Part shown: piece after piece, positions 63,261 through 64,000 of the stretch
How positions within the stretch are numbered: position 1 is the first letter of the stretch
Layout: each line of letters opens with the position of its first letter
Origin: Novacetimonas cocois
GTDB lineage: Bacteria; Pseudomonadota; Alphaproteobacteria; Acetobacterales; Acetobacteraceae
Assembly: GCF_003311635.1 (NCBI RefSeq)
Contig: NZ_QEXL01000008.1
Span: 1 to 64,000, forward strand
Direction of reading: 5' to 3'
Length of the DNA: 64,000 nucleotides
Position numbers and translations under genes: made by a program
The notes under the pieces: generated by a model
What the model saw: the letters and a program-made list of their open reading frames with translations, nothing else
Databases searched by the model: none
What the model was told of the DNA's origin: nothing

Positions 63261-63340
63261 TAAAAATTTTCGGTGCAGCCTTTTTTAAAAAGGCGACGTT
63301 CTTCAAAGCTTTTTGAAAAAAGCTTCACCAAAAACTTTTT
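63261..63340 (-). repeat. Dispersed double-hairpin repeat, copy G
   Basis: Starts AAAAATTTTCGGTGC, then the GC hairpin (GCCTTTTTT/AAAAAGGC, about 63277-63294), then AAAGCTTTTTG/AAAAAAGCTTC and CACCAAAAACTTTTT at the end. Same orientation as copy E. It lies between the convergent SsuA and helicase genes. Confidence 0.82.
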
Positions 63341-63422
63341 GAAAGTGTCTGATACAGTGGGCGATCTTGCGCGCACGTATCGTCAGGACCAATCTTCATT
63401 GATCTTCCGATGTCCAGCATTC

Positions 63423-64000
63423 TCAGGCCGACTGGTCCATCGTGGCGAGAGAGTCCAGAACATGATGCGGGTTGACCTGTGGAAGCAGATGGGCCGCATC
63501 CCCGAAATAGTTCAGTCCACCCCACAGCTTGCGATCACCGACCATGTAAAAGCGGCGTTTGGCGCGAGTGACCGCGACATTGAGGATATTGGGTTTTGAT
63601 GCCGCCCATTGGGCGGAACCGCGTTTTGTTTCATCCGCCCCAAGAACCATTATGACGGTATCTTCTTCCTTGCCCTGAAAAGTATGAACAGTACCAACGC
63701 GTATGCCAATCCATGTCCGCAGTTCACGGGGAGGATACATGTTACGGCTGGCCCAGCATGCGGGATCGCGAAGCGCCTTGCCAATAGCCTGCCTGATTTC
63801 CTTGAAAGGGGAAATGACATACAGCGCGGGCAATTCCTGATCGCGGGCGGTGCAGGCCACGATCAGGGCCACGACATAATCGACCTGTTCCTGCACCACC
63901 TGTTTGCCCATGACTTTCCCCGCGACGGAGAACCATGCGCTTTCCCCCAGGAAAGGTGAACTGTCAGGCTCCGGATCCGGATCAGTCGAACCGTGAATCA
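63423..64000 (-). CDS. SF1 (Upf1-like) DNA/RNA helicase, C-terminal part
   Basis: The minus-strand frame runs off the right edge (open from base 64000), so only the last 192 residues are in the window. Superfamily 1 motifs: YVISPFKEIRQAIG, IRVGTVHTFQGKEEDTVIMVLGAD (motif V-like), KPNILNVAVTRAKRRFYMVGDRKLWG (motif VI, with the ATRAKR-like arginine). It unwinds nucleic acid with ATP. The N-terminal Walker A region is outside the window. An ATG at 63911 is internal. It is convergent with ssuA across repeat copy G. Confidence 0.85.
   Translation of the reverse strand, partial: IHGSTDPDPEPDSSPFLGESAWFSVAGKVMGKQVVQEQVDYVVALIVACTARDQELPALYVISPFKEIRQAIGKALRDPACWASRNMYPPRELRTWIGIRVGTVHTFQGKEEDTVIMVLGADETKRGSAQWAASKPNILNVAVTRAKRRFYMVGDRKLWGGLNYFGDAAHLLPQVNPHHVLDSLATMDQSA

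Overview
The window looks like a chromosomal stretch of an acetic acid bacterium, probably Komagataeibacter/Gluconacetobacter or a close relative. This is inferred from the fairly high GC, the many TonB-dependent receptors, the sulfonate-type uptake genes, the efflux operons and a dispersed palindromic repeat between genes. No rRNA, tRNA or CRISPR array was seen, so the placement rests on gene content alone.

Layout. 1-4.2 kb: the 3' part of a large autotransporter and an IalB-like secreted protein. 4.2-12.5 kb: an MFS and an EamA transporter, then the 5-oxoprolinase genes pxpB-pxpC-pxpA on the minus strand. Diverging from them is a tightly overlapping plus-strand operon: short-chain dehydrogenase, biotin carboxyl carrier, biotin carboxylase, and a second carrier-like protein without the biotinylation lysine. 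12.7-16.6 kb: an aspartate module (PLP aminotransferase, aspartase, LysR regulator). 17-25.4 kb: two TonB receptors and a Tat-exported phospholipase C. 25.7-28.1 kb: a divergent PaiB-type/MocR-type regulator pair. 28.2-35.4 kb: an exported S9 peptidase, a TonB receptor, a Tat-exported amidohydrolase and a DUF3034 outer-membrane protein. 36-42.7 kb: a TetR regulator and a complete RND efflux system. 42.9-48.8 kb: a tannase-family esterase, a DUF3500 protein with a HupE-like EF-hand protein, an acetyltransferase with a DUF1349 protein, and a pirin. 48.8-54.1 kb: an EmrAB-type efflux operon with a divergent LysR regulator. 54.1-56.8 kb: a decayed TonB receptor gene split by a 1.8-kb integrase/IS island that carries one unrecognised gene. 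57.4-63.2 kb: an SsuC permease, a frameshifted SsuB ATPase, a TonB receptor and an SsuA binding protein. 63.4 kb to the end: the C-terminus of an SF1 helicase.

How the parts work together. Four intact TonB receptors, one receptor relic and several Tat-exported or secreted hydrolases (phospholipase C, peptidase, amidohydrolase, tannase) suggest a region devoted to scavenging complex compounds at the cell surface. Two tripartite efflux pumps sit between these modules.

Most notable: (i) a MITE-like double-hairpin repeat placed in nearly every convergent gene junction that has room for it; (ii) the receptor gene that can be rejoined in frame across the inserted island; (iii) a nine-G tract that breaks ssuB exactly at the ABC signature motif; (iv) the pxpBCA/biotin-carboxylase composite with a lysine-less carrier paralogue.
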